A stretch of DNA of 64,000 bases, taken from assembly GCF_030062155.1 (NCBI RefSeq), contig NZ_CP118269.1, positions 62,001 through 126,000 of the forward strand, written 5' to 3'. Positions within the stretch are counted from its first letter, which is position 1. Every line of letters starts with the position of its first letter. The notes below the pieces were generated by a model that was not told where the DNA came from, searched no databases, and saw nothing but the letters and a program-made list of their open reading frames with translations. Shown here piece after piece: positions 33,677-44,963 of this stretch. Both the position numbers and the translations under genes were made by a program. Source of the stretch: Pantoea sp. Lij88. Its GTDB lineage: Bacteria > Pseudomonadota > Gammaproteobacteria > Enterobacterales > Enterobacteriaceae.

Positions 33677-34726
33677 TCACTGGCGAATAGGCAGGTAAAC
33701 CGAAAATTCGGTATGTCCCGGCCAACTGTTAAATTCTATTTTTCCTGAATGTTGATCAATCAGGCTACGGGCGATGGAGAGGCCTAAACCGGTTCCGCCT
33801 TCACGTCCGCTGACCATCGGATAAAACAGCGTATCCTGCAGCTGGGCCGGAATGCCGGGGCCATCATCTTCAATATCAATTCGTGCCACCAGGCGATAAC
33901 GCGTGCCGTGCAGCGTCAGCTGGAAGGCCGTACGGGTGCGGATAATAATGGTGCCGCCTTCGTCGCCCAGCGCCTGAAGCGCATTGCGCACTACGTTAAG
34001 CAGCACCTGTTCGATCTGGTCGGGGTCGTGCGGCAGTTCCGGCAGGCTGGGATCATAATCCCGCACCAGCGAGACATTCTCCGGCAGCTCCATCGACACC
34101 AGATTAACCACCCGTTCAGCCACCTGATGAATGCTCTGTGTGATGTGCATGCCCGGCTGCTGTGGTCCTAACAGACGATCAACGAGATTCCGCAACCGGT
34201 CGGCCTGTTCAATAATGACTTTGGTGTATTCATTCAGCGAGGGATCGGGCAGGGCGCGGGATAAAAGCTGTGCCGCACCGCGCAATCCACCCAGCGGATT
34301 TTTAATCTCATGGGCCAGGCCGCGAACCAGATCGCGAGCGGCCACCTGCTGGGCGTGCTGTAACTGCTCCTGACTGAGGCGACGCTGATTATCCATCGGC
34401 GCCATTTCCATCAGAATTAAGCCATCGGGTAACCGCTGGGCGGTCAGCGACATAATATGTGCGCGACCATCTACCACCAGCGTGACCTCACTGTCAGTAA
34501 AGCCCTGGCCAGCCTCAAGACTCTCGCGCATCACCTCGATATTCAGCGAAAAGTAGCCGGTTAATTCCGGTAACGGCGTGCCGAACAGTTTGCGTGAGCT
34601 TTGCGCCAGTAATTGCTGCGCCGCCGGGTTGGCGTAATGAATAACCAGATCGTTATCCACCAACAAAATACTGTTGATTAAAGCGTTGAGAATCTGCCCT
34701 GCATCGGGCAGAGAGCCAGTTGCCAT
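33677..34726 (-). CDS. glnL: Nitrogen regulation sensor kinase/phosphatase NtrB (GlnL)
   Basis: Cytosolic bifunctional kinase controlled by PII, phosphorylating NtrC. It has 349 residues from [13 protein letters not shown], the E. coli start, with AGAGGA eight bases upstream. PAS domain, then the H-box [12 protein letters not shown]-box [10 protein letters not shown] and G-boxes DDGPGIP and [10 protein letters not shown]. An NtrC site overlaps the region just before the start. Confidence 0.97.
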   Translation of the reverse strand: MATGSLPDAGQILNALINSILLVDNDLVIHYANPAAQQLLAQSSRKLFGTPLPELTGYFSLNIEVMRESLEAGQGFTDSEVTLVVDGRAHIMSLTAQRLPDGLILMEMAPMDNQRRLSQEQLQHAQQVAARDLVRGLAHEIKNPLGGLRGAAQLLSRALPDPSLNEYTKVIIEQADRLRNLVDRLLGPQQPGMHITQSIHQVAERVVNLVSMELPENVSLVRDYDPSLPELPHDPDQIEQVLLNVVRNALQALGDEGGTIIIRTRTAFQLTLHGTRYRLVARIDIEDDGPGIPAQLQDTLFYPMVSGREGGTGLGLSIARSLIDQHSGKIEFNSWPGHTEFSVYLPIRQ

Positions 34727-34738
34727 ACAACGTTCCTC

Positions 34739-34755
34739 TGCACTAATTAGGTGCA
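34739..34755. promoter_or_regulatory. NtrC site at the glnL promoter
   Basis: TGCACTAATTAGGTGCA, an almost perfect NtrC palindrome (TGCACTA-N3-TGGTGCA type) 12 bases before glnL. In E. coli a site here represses the weak internal promoter glnLp. Confidence 0.82.
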
Positions 34756-34805
34756 TTTTAGTCTTAAAGCCGAAAAGAGGGCGAATGAACGGTGAATTCG
34801 CGGAG

Positions 34806-34830
34806 AAAAAAGCCCATCCGAAGATGGGCT
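34806..34830 (-). terminator. Terminator between glnA and glnL
   Basis: On the minus strand AGCCCATC, loop TTCG, GATGGGCT and then T6. It limits readthrough from glnA into glnLG. Confidence 0.9.
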
Positions 34831-34864
34831 AAAAGTTTCCACGGCAACAAAATCGTTTGACCAG

Positions 34865-36274
34865 TTAAACGCTGTAGTACAGCTCGAACTCAACCGGGTG
34901 TGGCGTCATGCGAACGCGATCCATCTCTGCTTTACGCAGTTCAATGTAAGCATCGATCGATTCGTCAGTGAATACACCGCCACGAGTCAGGAACTCGCGG
35001 TCTTCGTTCAGTGCATTCAGCGCTTCTTCCAGAGAGCCTGCAACTTTTGGAATCTCAGCTTCTTCTTCCGGTGGCAGGTCATACAGGTTCTTATCCATCG
35101 CATCGCCAGGATGGATTTTGTTGATGATGCCATCCAGGCCAGCCATCAACAGCGCGGTGAACGCCAGGTATGGGTTAGCCGCTGGATCCGGGAAGCGCGC
35201 TTCGATACGACGGGCTTTCGGGCTGGCAACAACCGGGATACGGATTGAGGCTGAACGGTTACGGGCAGAGTAAGCCAGCATAACCGGTGCTTCGTAACCC
35301 GGGACCAGACGCTTGTAAGAGTTGGTCGTTGGGTTCGCCAGGGCGTTGATCGCTTTAGCGTGCTTGATGATACCGCCAATGTAGAACAGCGCCATTTCAG
35401 ACAGGCCGCCGTACTTATCGCCGGCAAACAGGTTCTGGCCACCTTTAGAGAGTGACATATGGCAGTGCATGCCTGAACCGTTGTCGCCAAACATTGGCTT
35501 CGGCATAAAGGTCGCTGTTTTGCCGTAAGCGTGAGCCACGTTATGCACGACATATTTGTAGATCTGAATTTCGTCAGCTTTTTTGGTCATGGTATTGAAG
35601 CGGGTTGCCACTTCGTTCTGACCCGCAGTCGCCACTTCGTGGTGATGCGCTTCAACAACCAGGCCCATCTGCTCCATTGTCAGACACATAGCAGAACGGA
35701 TGTCCTGTGATGAGTCTACTGGTGGAACCGGGAAGTAGCCGCCTTTCAGACCTGGACGGTGACCTTTGTTACCGCCTTCGTACTCTTTACCGGTGTTCCA
35801 TGCCGCTTCGATATCATCGATAGCCACATGTGAACCGGAAGTCGATGAACCGAAACGGATGTCATCGAACAGGAAGAATTCTGGTTCTGGTCCAAACAGC
35901 ACGGTGTCCGCGATGCCGGAAGAGCGCAGGTAATCTTCAGCGCGCTTAGCAATAGAACGTGGATCGCGGTCGTAGCCCTGCATAGTGCCTGGCTCAAGAA
36001 TGTCACAACGGATGATCAGCGTAGAATCTTCGAAGAAAGGATCCATGACTGCCGTGGTGGCGTCAGGCATCAGCACCATGTCTGATTCGTTAATGCCTTT
36101 CCAGCCGCCAATAGACGAACCATCGAACATTTTGCCTTCTTCGAAGAAGTCAGCGTTAACCTGGTGAGCAGGGATCGTAACGTGCTGTTCTTTACCTTTG
36201 GTATCGGTAAAACGCAGGTCAACAAACTTAACTTCATGCTCGTTCATCATCGAGAGAACGTGTTCAGCGGACAT
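34865..36274 (-). CDS. glnA: Glutamine synthetase, type I
   Basis: Dodecameric enzyme making glutamine from glutamate, ammonia and ATP. It has 469 residues from [15 protein letters not shown], with AGGAGAG in good position; the frame extends upstream but without family similarity. Seen: the latch region [12 protein letters not shown]-binding [12 protein letters not shown] and the adenylylation site NLYDLPPEE that makes it GlnE-regulated. Transcribed from the sigma-54 promoter described below. Confidence 0.98.
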   Translation of the reverse strand: MSAEHVLSMMNEHEVKFVDLRFTDTKGKEQHVTIPAHQVNADFFEEGKMFDGSSIGGWKGINESDMVLMPDATTAVMDPFFEDSTLIIRCDILEPGTMQGYDRDPRSIAKRAEDYLRSSGIADTVLFGPEPEFFLFDDIRFGSSTSGSHVAIDDIEAAWNTGKEYEGGNKGHRPGLKGGYFPVPPVDSSQDIRSAMCLTMEQMGLVVEAHHHEVATAGQNEVATRFNTMTKKADEIQIYKYVVHNVAHAYGKTATFMPKPMFGDNGSGMHCHMSLSKGGQNLFAGDKYGGLSEMALFYIGGIIKHAKAINALANPTTNSYKRLVPGYEAPVMLAYSARNRSASIRIPVVASPKARRIEARFPDPAANPYLAFTALLMAGLDGIINKIHPGDAMDKNLYDLPPEEEAEIPKVAGSLEEALNALNEDREFLTRGGVFTDESIDAYIELRKAEMDRVRMTPHPVEFELYYSV

Positions 36275-36426
36275 ACTCAACTCTCCTGGAAATGGTCTTT
36301 CATTATCTACATGGCGAGGAAACGTCGTTTCCGGAATCCGTTGCGGGAAAACCACTCCCTGACCAACCTCTTCCGGCACGCTCTTCAACCGACATCTGAC
36401 TGGCGTTTACGCTTGATTTAGATAAA

Positions 36427-36441
36427 GCGAATTCTGTGCCA
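36427..36441 (-). promoter_or_regulatory. glnAp2, sigma-54 promoter
   Basis: Minus strand TGGCAC-AGAAT-TCGC, the -24/-12 element, nearly identical to E. coli glnAp2. It predicts a start near 36416. The whole 36275-36712 gap contains no ORF and is regulatory. Confidence 0.88.
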
Positions 36442-36516
36442 ACTTTCCCGATGTTGCTTAAATCGCCTTGTGCTGCACCTTTTTGTCATAACGCGGCTGC
36501 ACCACGGTGGTTTTGT

Positions 36517-36532
36517 TGCACCATTAAAGTGC
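36517..36532. promoter_or_regulatory. NtrC enhancer site, proximal
   Basis: TGCACCATTAAAGTGC, a GCAC-N7-GTGC palindrome centred about 108 bp upstream of the predicted glnAp2 start, matching the E. coli enhancer spacing. Confidence 0.8.
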
Positions 36533-36549
36533 TTTATGGTGATCTTGTG

Positions 36550-36564
36550 GCACTATTTTGGTGC
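36550..36564. promoter_or_regulatory. NtrC enhancer site, distal
   Basis: GCACTATTTTGGTGC, a strong NtrC palindrome centred about 140 bp upstream of the predicted start and 32 bp (three helical turns) from the proximal site. Confidence 0.85.
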
Positions 36565-36712
36565 GTAGGACCAACTTAGTGCATTTTCTGCACCGGGAAC
36601 AGGGCAAATTTGCGTCTATTCAATAAACTTGCAGTGAAAAGTGTGATGGTGTTCAGTCTTTCGCTTAATCAGTGTACAATAACGCGCTATTTCTAATGCC
36701 TGAGGCAAAGCT

Positions 36713-38536
36713 GTGATCGAAAATTTGCGTAACATCGCCATCATCGCGCACGTTGACCATGGAAAGACCACCCTGGTTGACAAACTGCTGCAACAATCCG
36801 GTACTTTTGATGCCCGTACCGAAGCAACAGAGCGCGTGATGGACTCCAATGATTTGGAGAAAGAGCGTGGGATTACCATCCTCGCAAAAAACACCGCCAT
36901 TAAGTGGAATGACTACCGTATCAACATCGTTGATACCCCGGGACACGCCGACTTCGGTGGTGAAGTTGAGCGCGTCATGTCCATGGTGGACTCGGTGCTG
37001 CTGGTTGTAGATGCGATGGATGGCCCTATGCCGCAAACCCGCTTCGTGACCAAAAAAGCGTTCGCGCATGGTCTGAAGCCGATTGTGGTTATCAACAAAG
37101 TAGACCGCCCTGGTGCGCGTCCGGATTGGGTTGTTGATCAGGTGTTTGACCTGTTCGTAAACCTGGATGCCACTGACGAGCAGCTCGACTTCCCTATCAT
37201 TTTCGCCTCGGCGCTGAATGGTATTGCTGGTCTTGAGCACACCGACATGGCTGACGATATGACCCCGCTGTACCAGGCGATCGTTGACCACGTTGCGCCT
37301 CCGCAGGTTGAGGCTGATGCCCCACTGCAGATGCAAATCTCTCAGCTGGACTACAACAACTATCTGGGCGTGATCGGCATCGGCCGCATCAAGCGCGGTA
37401 AAGTTAAGCCTAACCAGCAAGTCACTATCGTCGATAGCGAAGGCAAAACCCGTAACGGTAAAGTCGGTAAAGTGCTGACTCACCTGGGTCTTGAGCGTAT
37501 CGACAGCGAGCTGGCAGAAGCGGGCGATATCATTGCTATCACCGGTCTGGGCGAGCTGAACATCTCTGACACTATCTGTGATCCACAGAACGTGCAGGCG
37601 CTGCCAGCACTGAGCGTCGATGAGCCAACCGTAACCATGTTCTTTAACGTCAACACCTCACCGTTCTGCGGTAAAGAAGGTAAGTACGTGACTTCACGTC
37701 AGATCCTTGAGCGTCTGAACAAAGAGCTGGTTCACAACGTGGCACTGCGTGTTGAAGAAACTGAAGATTCTGACGCGTTCCGCGTATCAGGTCGTGGTGA
37801 ACTTCACCTGTCAGTTCTGATCGAAAACATGCGTCGTGAAGGTTTCGAGCTGGCGGTATCCCGTCCGAAAGTTATCTTCCGCGAAATCGATGGCCGTAAA
37901 CAGGAGCCATTCGAAAACGTTACGCTGGATATCGAAGAAACGCATCAGGGTTCCGTTATGCAAGCCATGGGCGAGCGTAAAGGCGATCTGAAAAACATGG
38001 ATCCGGATGGCAAAGGCCGCGTACGTCTCGACTACGTGATCCCAAGCCGTGGCCTGATTGGCTTCCGTAACGAATTCATGACCATGACTTCCGGTACCGG
38101 TCTGCTCTACTCTACTTTCAGCCATTACGACGATATCCGTCCGGGCGAAGTAGGCCAGCGTCAGAACGGCGTACTGATCTCTAACGGTCAGGGCAAAGCG
38201 GTCGCGTTCGCGCTGTTCGGTCTGCAGGATCGCGGTAAGCTGTTCCTGGGCCATGGTGCAGAAGTCTATGAAGGCCAGATCATCGGTATTCACAGCCGTT
38301 CTAACGATCTGACAGTTAACTGTCTGACCGGTAAGAAACTGACCAACATGCGTGCTTCAGGTACTGATGAAGCAACGACCCTGGTTCCACCGCAGAAAAT
38401 GACGCTGGAACAGGCGATCGAGTTCATCGATGATGACGAACTGGTCGAAGTGACTCCACTGTCAGTGCGTATCCGTAAACGTCACCTGACTGAAAACGAC
38501 CGTAAACGTGCTTCACGTGGTCCTAAAGACGCATAA
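36713..38536 (+). CDS. typA: Translational GTPase BipA/TypA
   Basis: Ribosome-binding GTPase of the EF-G family needed for 50S maturation and growth in the cold. It has 607 residues and starts with GTG ([20 protein letters not shown]), as in E. coli. G1 [10 protein letters not shown]2 ERGITI, G3 [11 protein letters not shown] and G4 [10 protein letters not shown] are intact; the C-terminal domain ends in the basic [19 protein letters not shown]. Divergent from glnA. Confidence 0.97.
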   Translation: MIENLRNIAIIAHVDHGKTTLVDKLLQQSGTFDARTEATERVMDSNDLEKERGITILAKNTAIKWNDYRINIVDTPGHADFGGEVERVMSMVDSVLLVVDAMDGPMPQTRFVTKKAFAHGLKPIVVINKVDRPGARPDWVVDQVFDLFVNLDATDEQLDFPIIFASALNGIAGLEHTDMADDMTPLYQAIVDHVAPPQVEADAPLQMQISQLDYNNYLGVIGIGRIKRGKVKPNQQVTIVDSEGKTRNGKVGKVLTHLGLERIDSELAEAGDIIAITGLGELNISDTICDPQNVQALPALSVDEPTVTMFFNVNTSPFCGKEGKYVTSRQILERLNKELVHNVALRVEETEDSDAFRVSGRGELHLSVLIENMRREGFELAVSRPKVIFREIDGRKQEPFENVTLDIEETHQGSVMQAMGERKGDLKNMDPDGKGRVRLDYVIPSRGLIGFRNEFMTMTSGTGLLYSTFSHYDDIRPGEVGQRQNGVLISNGQGKAVAFALFGLQDRGKLFLGHGAEVYEGQIIGIHSRSNDLTVNCLTGKKLTNMRASGTDEATTLVPPQKMTLEQAIEFIDDDELVEVTPLSVRIRKRHLTENDRKRASRGPKDA

Positions 38537-38557
38537 TTGCGCCTTTAAATGATAAAG

Positions 38558-38584
38558 AGCCCCGCCTGCGGGGCTTTTTTTTTG
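38558..38584 (+). terminator. Terminator after typA
   Basis: AGCCCCGC/GCGGGGCT 8-bp stem with a tight loop and nine T, 21 bases after the stop. Confidence 0.92.
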
Positions 38585-38746
38585 CCTGAAATCCGGGATT
38601 CTCCAGCCGGGCCAGCGAATAGTTGTGGGCGTCGCTGCGCGCTTAACCCACCTGCCGGCGTTTACGCTTTTCTCTCCGCGAGTGCCTGTTCAGCCTGCAC
38701 TTTTGCCGCTAGAGTGAATACTCCAGGGAACAGAAGGAGACACACC

Positions 38747-39343
38747 ATGCTGTATATCTTTGATTTGGGCAATGTGATTATCGATATCGACTTTAACCGC
38801 GTGCTGGGTGTCTGGAGTGACTTCAGTCGTGTACCGCTGGCCTCGCTGCAAAGCCATTTCCAGATGGATGAAGCGTTTGAACAACACGAACGTGGCGAGA
38901 TCAGCGATGAAGATTTCGCGCTGGCGCTGTGTGAAAAGCTGGAAATCGCGCTGAGCTATGAGCAGTTTGCGGCTGGCTGGCAGGCGGTCTTCGTTGATGT
39001 GCGTCCGGAAACCCTGGCACTGATGAACCGGCTGCGGCTGGAAGGTCATCGGGTGGTGATTCTTTCGAACACCAACAAACTGCATTGCGAATTCTGGCCG
39101 ACGCAGTATCCGGACGTGCAGCAGGCGGCAGATAAAATCTATCTCTCCCAGGAGCTGGGCATGCGTAAACCGGAAGCCCGGATTTATCAGCATGTGCTGG
39201 ACGCCGAAGGCGTGACTGCCGATCAGGCGGTGTTCTTTGATGATAATCCACAAAATATTGAGGCGGCCCGCGCCATGGGAATAGAAAGTGTACTGGTTAC
39301 GGACAGTAAAACGGTACCCAACTGGTTTGCAGGTCTACAGTAG
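38747..39343 (+). CDS. yihX: HAD-family glucose-1-phosphatase YihX
   Basis: 198 residues from the ATG at 38747, which has AAGGAGA upstream; a longer frame upstream is non-coding. HAD motifs: FDLGNVIIDID (I), ILSNTN (II), KPEARIY Lys (III) and FFDDNPQNI (IV). E. coli YihX hydrolyses alpha-D-glucose 1-phosphate. Only three bases separate it from yihY. Confidence 0.94.
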   Translation: MLYIFDLGNVIIDIDFNRVLGVWSDFSRVPLASLQSHFQMDEAFEQHERGEISDEDFALALCEKLEIALSYEQFAAGWQAVFVDVRPETLALMNRLRLEGHRVVILSNTNKLHCEFWPTQYPDVQQAADKIYLSQELGMRKPEARIYQHVLDAEGVTADQAVFFDDNPQNIEAARAMGIESVLVTDSKTVPNWFAGLQ

Positions 39344-39346
39344 CTC

Positions 39347-40216
39347 ATGATGTCACGTAAATTTCGTCCCGGGCTGCACGCGTTCTGGTTGTGGATCCGA
39401 CTGTTGTGGAAACGCATTGATGAGGATGGCATGACGACCCAGGCCGGTAATCTGGCTTATGTCTCATTGCTGGCGCTGGTGCCGCTGATTGCGGTGGTGT
39501 TTGCCCTGTTTGCAGCGTTTCCGGTCTTCTCTGACATCAGCGTGCAGTTGAAGCAGTTTGTCTTTAACAATCTGATGCCCGCGGCCGGTAACACGCTGCA
39601 ACGCTACCTTGAGCAGTTTGTTGCTAACGTAAACCGGATGACGGCGGTCGGGGCGGTCGGCCTGATCGTGACCGCCTTACTGCTGATGCATTCGGTCGAT
39701 ACCGCGTTGAATACTATCTGGCGCAGCAACAAGAAACGCCCGATGGTTTACTCCTTTGCGGTCTACTGGATGATCCTGACGCTCGGCCCGCTGCTGGCCG
39801 GTGCCAGCCTGGCGATCAGCTCCTATCTGCTGTCGCTGCGCTGGATTAATGCGACCGGCGTCACCAGTCTGGTCGATCAGATGCTGCGCATTTTCCCGCT
39901 TCTGCTGTCGTGGCTCGCCTTCTGGTTGCTCTACAGTATTGTTCCCACCCAGCGGGTGCCGCCGCGCGATGCGCTGATTGGCGCGCTGGTGGCCGGTGCG
40001 CTGTTTGAGCTGGGTAAAAAGGGCTTTGCGCTCTATGTTACGATGTTCCCTTCCTATCAGCTGATCTACGGCGTACTGGCCGTGATCCCCATTCTGTTTC
40101 TCTGGGTCTACTGGACCTGGTGTATTGTGTTGTTAGGCGCGGAAATAACCGTCGCGTTAGCCGACTATCGGCAATTAAAACAGCAGCACAAAGAAGAGCA
40201 ACGCGAGGAAACATGA
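39347..40216 (+). CDS. yihY: YihY/BrkB-family inner-membrane protein
   Basis: 289 residues with about six membrane helices; UPF0761. Formerly misnamed RNase BN; the transported substrate, if any, is unknown. Conserved features: an N-terminal [19 protein letters not shown] and [21 protein letters not shown]. The tail is charged ([12 protein letters not shown]). The stop overlaps the dtd ATG (ATGA). A second ATG lies one codon in. Confidence 0.93.
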   Translation: MMSRKFRPGLHAFWLWIRLLWKRIDEDGMTTQAGNLAYVSLLALVPLIAVVFALFAAFPVFSDISVQLKQFVFNNLMPAAGNTLQRYLEQFVANVNRMTAVGAVGLIVTALLLMHSVDTALNTIWRSNKKRPMVYSFAVYWMILTLGPLLAGASLAISSYLLSLRWINATGVTSLVDQMLRIFPLLLSWLAFWLLYSIVPTQRVPPRDALIGALVAGALFELGKKGFALYVTMFPSYQLIYGVLAVIPILFLWVYWTWCIVLLGAEITVALADYRQLKQQHKEEQREET

Positions 40217-40650
40217 TTGCATTGATTCAACGCGTGCAGCGCGCCAGCGTCAGCGTCGATCAGGACGTGATCGGCGAAATCGGTGCCGGCTTACTGATTT
40301 TACTGGGTGTGGAAAAGGGCGATGACAACGCGCGTGCGGAACGTCTCGCAGAACGCGTACTGGGCTATCGCATCTTTAGTGATGAGCAGGGCAAAATGAA
40401 CCTGAGTGTCCGCCAGACGGGCGGAAGTGTGCTGGTGGTGTCGCAGTTTACGCTGGCCGCAGATACGCAAAAAGGGATGCGCCCCTCCTTTTCGGCAGGC
40501 GCGGAGCCTGCTGAAGCCGAACGTCTGTATGATTATTTCAGCGACTACTGTCGCCAGCAGGGGATTACAACGGCGAACGGCCGTTTTGCTGCAGATATGC
40601 AGGTCTCGCTGGTGAACGACGGGCCTGTGACGTTCTGGTTACAGGTGTGA
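40213..40650 (+). CDS. dtd: D-aminoacyl-tRNA deacylase
   Basis: Proofreading enzyme that frees tRNA from D-amino acids. It has 145 residues; the [17 protein letters not shown] motif and the C-terminal Gly-cisPro motif NDGPVTFWL are intact. The start at 40213 overlaps the yihY stop, and its own stop overlaps the next start (GTGA), giving a tightly coupled yihY-dtd-fabY run. Confidence 0.96.
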   Translation: MIALIQRVQRASVSVDQDVIGEIGAGLLILLGVEKGDDNARAERLAERVLGYRIFSDEQGKMNLSVRQTGGSVLVVSQFTLAADTQKGMRPSFSAGAEPAEAERLYDYFSDYCRQQGITTANGRFAADMQVSLVNDGPVTFWLQV

Positions 40651-41654
40651 GATCGCAAGCTGAGCGGCAGGGAACGGGCCACCTATCCGAGCGGGAGAAA
40701 CATTACATGTATCACCTTCGCGTGCCACAGACGGCGGAAGAGCTGGATATCTATTATCAGTTCCGCTGGGAGATGTTGCGTAAACCACTGCGTCAGCCGC
40801 AGGGGTCGGAACGTGACGCCTGGGATGCCCTGGCGCATCATCAGATGGTGGTTGATGAGCAGGGAGATCCGGTCGCTATTGGCCGTCTCTATATTAATGC
40901 CGACAATGAGGCCGCTATCCGCTTCATGGCCGTGCATCCTTCGGTGCAGGGGAAAGGGCTGGGTACGCTGATGGCGATGACCCTGGAGTCCGTGGCGCGT
41001 CAGGAAGGGGCTAAGCGGGTAACCTGCAGCGCCCGCGAAGATGCCGTCGCGTTCTTCGCTAAGCTTGGCTACATCAACCAGGGCGAGATTACCGCGCCAC
41101 AGACGACGCCGGTACGCCACTTTCTGATGATCAAGCCGGTGGTTACGCTCGACGATATCCTGCATCGCGCCGACTGGTGCGGACAGCTGCAGCAGGCCTG
41201 GTATGATCACATCCCGCTTAGCGAGAAAATGGGTGTGCGTATTCTGCAGTTTACCGGCCAGAAATTTATCACCACCATGCCGGAAGCGGGCAATCAGAAT
41301 CCACACCAGACGCTGTTCGCCGGTAGTCTGTTCTCACTGGCCACGCTGACCGGCTGGGGATTGATCTGGCTGCTGCTGCGCGAACGCCATCTCGGCGGCA
41401 CCATTATTCTGGCGGACGCGCACATTCGTTACAGCCATCCCATCAGTGGACGGCCTGGCGCGATTGCCGACCTCGGCTCACTCAGCGGCGATCTCGATCG
41501 TCTGGCGCGCGGACGTAAAGCGCGCGTGCAGCTTGAAGTCGAGCTTTTTGGCAATGATGAGTGTGGCGCGGTGTTTGAAGGGGTCTATATCGTCCTGCCC
41601 GCCGATCCGGATGGGCCGCTGGAAGAGGGCGGTTCGGGCGCACGTATCAATTAA
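40647..41654 (+). CDS. fabY: Fatty acid biosynthesis protein FabY (YiiD)
   Basis: 335 residues, GTG start. An N-terminal GNAT acetyltransferase domain ([20 protein letters not shown] acetyl-CoA loop) is fused to a C-terminal hotdog thioesterase-like domain ([20 protein letters not shown]). E. coli FabY can supply acetoacetyl-ACP to start fatty acid synthesis without FabH. An internal ATG at 40707 (MYHLRVPQT) could be a shorter start, but E. coli also has an N-terminal extension. Confidence 0.92.
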   Translation: MRSQAERQGTGHLSEREKHYMYHLRVPQTAEELDIYYQFRWEMLRKPLRQPQGSERDAWDALAHHQMVVDEQGDPVAIGRLYINADNEAAIRFMAVHPSVQGKGLGTLMAMTLESVARQEGAKRVTCSAREDAVAFFAKLGYINQGEITAPQTTPVRHFLMIKPVVTLDDILHRADWCGQLQQAWYDHIPLSEKMGVRILQFTGQKFITTMPEAGNQNPHQTLFAGSLFSLATLTGWGLIWLLLRERHLGGTIILADAHIRYSHPISGRPGAIADLGSLSGDLDRLARGRKARVQLEVELFGNDECGAVFEGVYIVLPADPDGPLEEGGSGARIN

Positions 41655-41658
41655 TCAT

Positions 41659-41680
41659 AAGGGCCGCATCTGCGGCCCTT
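41659..41680. terminator. Bidirectional hairpin between fabY and yicH
   Basis: AAGGGCCGCA/TGCGGCCCTT inverted repeat between convergent genes. A partial A/T tract lies on each side. Confidence 0.75.
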
Positions 41681-41687
41681 AATGTTA

Positions 41688-43367
41688 TTAACGTACCTGG
41701 CCTGCCTGCATGGTCTGCTGCACCTGCTGGCTGTCTGTGGTCACCGACAGCGTGCCATTAACCGTCGGGCGCAGTGGCTGGCCTGCGGCTAATGCACCGC
41801 TCAGTTGCAGCTGCATATTACTGTCACCGGTTAATGGCAATGCGGGCCATCCCCAGTTCTGCAACATATTCACCGGTACTGCACGACCGGTCAGTTGTAG
41901 CGTCAGTGGACGCGCTGGCTGCTGGCCTACGGTAGCCGTCCCTTCCAGCAGCCCCTTATTACTGAACGCACTCAGCTCGGTAACCTGAATCTGCTGTGGG
42001 TCAGCACTCAGCGCAATCGACGGATGACGCAGATCGGTGCGGTTAAAGGTCGACTCTGCCGCATTCAGGCTGAGTTTACCCGACCAGATCCCCCACTGGT
42101 GCTGCTGCGCCAGCAGCAGGTTCTCGCCGGCACCATCCAGTGAGGTCAGCTGGAAGGGAAACGCCGGATTGATGTCGATAATCAGGTTACGGTTAGAGGA
42201 GAAACGCGTCACCTCTACGCTATCCAGCCACTTAGGCAGTGTCGCCTGCCAGCGGTCACGCCAGTCCTGCGGCAGGGTATATTCCAGTCCGGCAACGGCC
42301 AGATTTTTCAGCGTCAGGCGTTTATTGCTGCGAGACCAGTCACCGTCAGCCCGAATCACCCCGTTCGCCCAGCGTGAACTGAACTGCGTCAGCGCCAGAC
42401 CCTGCGGTGAGAAATCCAGATTAACGATGGGATCATTAAGCTCGAATCCACCGTTGATGAAATTGCTGGCATTCAGCGCCAGCGAACCATCGTTACTCTG
42501 CCAGTCATCGCCCTGCCAGTTAACGTTTCTTAGCGTCAGATCCAGATCCGTCACCGCCCAGTCAGGCCCCTGCAGGCGCGCATCGGTCATGTCGAGTCGG
42601 GTAATAGCAATTGAGGGAACAGCCTGCAGGGTATGCAGGAAATCTTTCAGGCTGCTGGTGGTCTGCAGACGAATGTCGTTCAGTCGCAGCTGATTGATTT
42701 TCCAGTTGCCCTGGGCATCACGCTCACCGTTACCGGTCATGGAGCCGCGCGCCAGGTCGGCACCAATATTGTCAAAGCGCATCCGGCCCTGGGAAACACT
42801 GCCCTGAATCAGGACATTCTCCCCCGGCACCTTATTCAGCGTCATGCTGCCTGCGCTCATCTGGAAGCGGGCATCGCGACCCAGCATATCCAGGGCTGTA
42901 GGTTTCCACGGCAGAATGCCGCCATTAACCTGCTGAGCAAACAGCGGTAATGGGCTGTTGGGGCTGTCGATACGCATATTGTTGAGCTGCAGGCGATCGG
43001 CCTGAATCGGCAGCGCGCTGTCTGGCGTCAGATTAGCCAGATTCACTTCGCCATCGCGCAGCTCCAGGCTGCTGAAATGCAGCGGATCGCTGAACTGAAT
43101 CAGCGCCAGACCGAGATCGACCCGTTTCGCCACCAGAACCGCAGGCTGCCCATCGTGACCAAAGCTGAAGTCATCCAGAATGATATGAGAGGGAGAGGAG
43201 AAATTGTGTTCAATTTTACTCAGGGAGAGATGCCATTCGGTTTTATCGCTCACCCAACGGCTAAACCAGCCTGCACCCCACTGTGTCTGCAGCAGTACAT
43301 AGATCACGACCAGGGTGAAAAGCAGCAGCAAAAGTAAGGTGAGGAAAAACTTTCCAAGAAATTTCAT
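41688..43367 (-). CDS. yicH: AsmA-family protein YicH
   Basis: 559 residues: one N-terminal membrane anchor (FFLTLLLLLLFTLVVIYVLL), then a long periplasmic beta-rich region typical of AsmA-like proteins, which are implicated in phospholipid transport to the outer membrane. The N-terminal segment SDKTEWHLSLSKIEHNFSSP fits the family. Lies downstream of xanP as in E. coli. YicH assignment rests on synteny and overall similarity. Confidence 0.85.
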   Translation of the reverse strand: MKFLGKFFLTLLLLLLFTLVVIYVLLQTQWGAGWFSRWVSDKTEWHLSLSKIEHNFSSPSHIILDDFSFGHDGQPAVLVAKRVDLGLALIQFSDPLHFSSLELRDGEVNLANLTPDSALPIQADRLQLNNMRIDSPNSPLPLFAQQVNGGILPWKPTALDMLGRDARFQMSAGSMTLNKVPGENVLIQGSVSQGRMRFDNIGADLARGSMTGNGERDAQGNWKINQLRLNDIRLQTTSSLKDFLHTLQAVPSIAITRLDMTDARLQGPDWAVTDLDLTLRNVNWQGDDWQSNDGSLALNASNFINGGFELNDPIVNLDFSPQGLALTQFSSRWANGVIRADGDWSRSNKRLTLKNLAVAGLEYTLPQDWRDRWQATLPKWLDSVEVTRFSSNRNLIIDINPAFPFQLTSLDGAGENLLLAQQHQWGIWSGKLSLNAAESTFNRTDLRHPSIALSADPQQIQVTELSAFSNKGLLEGTATVGQQPARPLTLQLTGRAVPVNMLQNWGWPALPLTGDSNMQLQLSGALAAGQPLRPTVNGTLSVTTDSQQVQQTMQAGQVR

Positions 43368-43460
43368 AGCATCCTTCCCGAGTTAAATCCGGTGAGAGGT
43401 TGTTATGCCTGAATTACCGTTACAGCTCAACAGCCTGGATGTAAATCCGAATAATTAGCA

Positions 43461-43478
43461 GGCAGGCCGAAGCCTGCC
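43461..43478 (-). terminator. Hairpin after xanP
   Basis: Minus strand GGCAGGC, loop TTCG, GCCTGCC, eight bases after the xanP stop. It is followed by an A/T-rich stretch without a clean T-run. Confidence 0.6.
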
Positions 43479-43485
43479 CGTGGCC

Positions 43486-44859
43486 TTACTTCTCTTGCGG
43501 GAAAATCAGGTTGAGCACGATTGCGGTAATGCCGCCCGCTGCAATGCCGGAAGAGAGCAGGGTTTTCAGCCAGTCAGGCGCAAACTGCAGGATCAGCGGC
43601 TGCTGGGAAACGCCCAGGCCCACCGCCAGTGACAGCGCGATAATCATGATGGCGCGACGGTTAAGCGGCTCGCGTGACACGATGCGAACGCCCGAGGCGG
43701 CGATGGTGCCGAACATCACAATCGTTGCGCCACCGAGCACCGGTTCAGGGATCATCTGCACCAGACCGCTGACGGCCGGAAACAGCCCCAGCACAATCAG
43801 CATCAGCGCCACAACAAAGCCCACGTAGCGGCTGGCAACGCCGGTTAACTGAATCACGCCATTGTTCTGACCGAAGCAGGAGTTAGGGAAGGTATTAAAC
43901 AGTGCGGAGACAAAGGAGTTGAGGCCGTTCGCCAGCACGCCGCCTTTCAGGCGTTTCATATAGAGCGGTCCGCTGACCGGCTGTTCCGACACATCTGAAG
44001 TGGCGGTGATATCGCCGATGGTCTCCAGGGAGGTCACCATAAACACCAGCATCAGCGGGATAAGCAGATTCCAGTCGAAGCCCAGTCCGTAATAAAGCGG
44101 GGTCGGTACCACGATCAGCGGCTGGTTAGCGGGGAGAGCGGCTGCAGGCAGCATCCCCATCGCCCAGGCCAGCAGATAGCCCACCGCCATCGCAATCACC
44201 AGAGAGGCGACGCGCAGGTAAGCGTTCTTCTGGCGGTTAAGCAGCACGATCACCAGCAGCACGGCACCGGCCAGCATCAGATTTTTCGGTGCGCCAAAGG
44301 TATGGTCGTTCATCGCGCTGAAACCGCCGCCAATCGAGGTCAGACCTACCTGAATCAGCGACAGGCCGATGATCATCACCACAATACCGGAAACCAGCGG
44401 CGTGATGATCCGGCGGGCCAGGTGTAATACGCGTGACAGCACCATTTCGGTACAGGAAGCCACCATCAGCGTGCCAAACAGCGCCGCCATCATGGTGGGC
44501 ACGTCAGCACCACCATTTTTCAGCGCCATCCCACCCATAATCAAAGGTGTGACGAAGTTGAAGCTGGTGCCCTGAATCGACAGCAGACCCGAGCCCACAG
44601 GCCCCCAGGTTTTGATTTGCAGCAGAGATGCCACGCCCGAAGCAAACAGTGACATGCTGATAACGTGCCGGGTATCTTCTGCGGGCAGACCCAGCGCCTG
44701 ACAGATCAGAATGGCTGGCGTGATGACTGCGACAAACATCGCCAGCAGATGCTGCCCGGCGGCAAACAGCGTTTGCGGCAGAGGTGGACGATCTTCAAGA
44801 CGATAAATCAGTTCGCTTTGCGTGGCGGAAGGCTGGTCTGGCTGAGGATTGGTGGACAT
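43486..44859 (-). CDS. xanP: Xanthine permease XanP
   Basis: Proton-driven xanthine importer of the NAT/NCS2 family, about 457 residues from [16 protein letters not shown], with 12-14 membrane helices. Signature segments: [13 protein letters not shown] and [16 protein letters not shown], which carry the substrate residues of XanP/XanQ. An in-frame upstream start would add 15 residues with no RBS support. E. coli gltS between recG and xanP is absent. Confidence 0.93.
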   Translation of the reverse strand: MSTNPQPDQPSATQSELIYRLEDRPPLPQTLFAAGQHLLAMFVAVITPAILICQALGLPAEDTRHVISMSLFASGVASLLQIKTWGPVGSGLLSIQGTSFNFVTPLIMGGMALKNGGADVPTMMAALFGTLMVASCTEMVLSRVLHLARRIITPLVSGIVVMIIGLSLIQVGLTSIGGGFSAMNDHTFGAPKNLMLAGAVLLVIVLLNRQKNAYLRVASLVIAMAVGYLLAWAMGMLPAAALPANQPLIVVPTPLYYGLGFDWNLLIPLMLVFMVTSLETIGDITATSDVSEQPVSGPLYMKRLKGGVLANGLNSFVSALFNTFPNSCFGQNNGVIQLTGVASRYVGFVVALMLIVLGLFPAVSGLVQMIPEPVLGGATIVMFGTIAASGVRIVSREPLNRRAIMIIALSLAVGLGVSQQPLILQFAPDWLKTLLSSGIAAGGITAIVLNLIFPQEK

Positions 44860-44963
44860 CTTCTGTTCTTCCCAAAAAATAATGTGGCGATTGTAATCAA
44901 CCACCGGGTAAAAGCAATCGTTTGCCCGGCGAGGATAAAAAAGGCCGATTCAGGGGGAATCAC

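Noticed and set aside
43404..43457. 17-codon ORF (MPELPLQLNSLDVNPNN) between xanP and yicH on the plus strand
   Set aside because: It has a decent RBS-like GAGAGG but is very short and I see no other support; it could be a leader peptide only if conserved.
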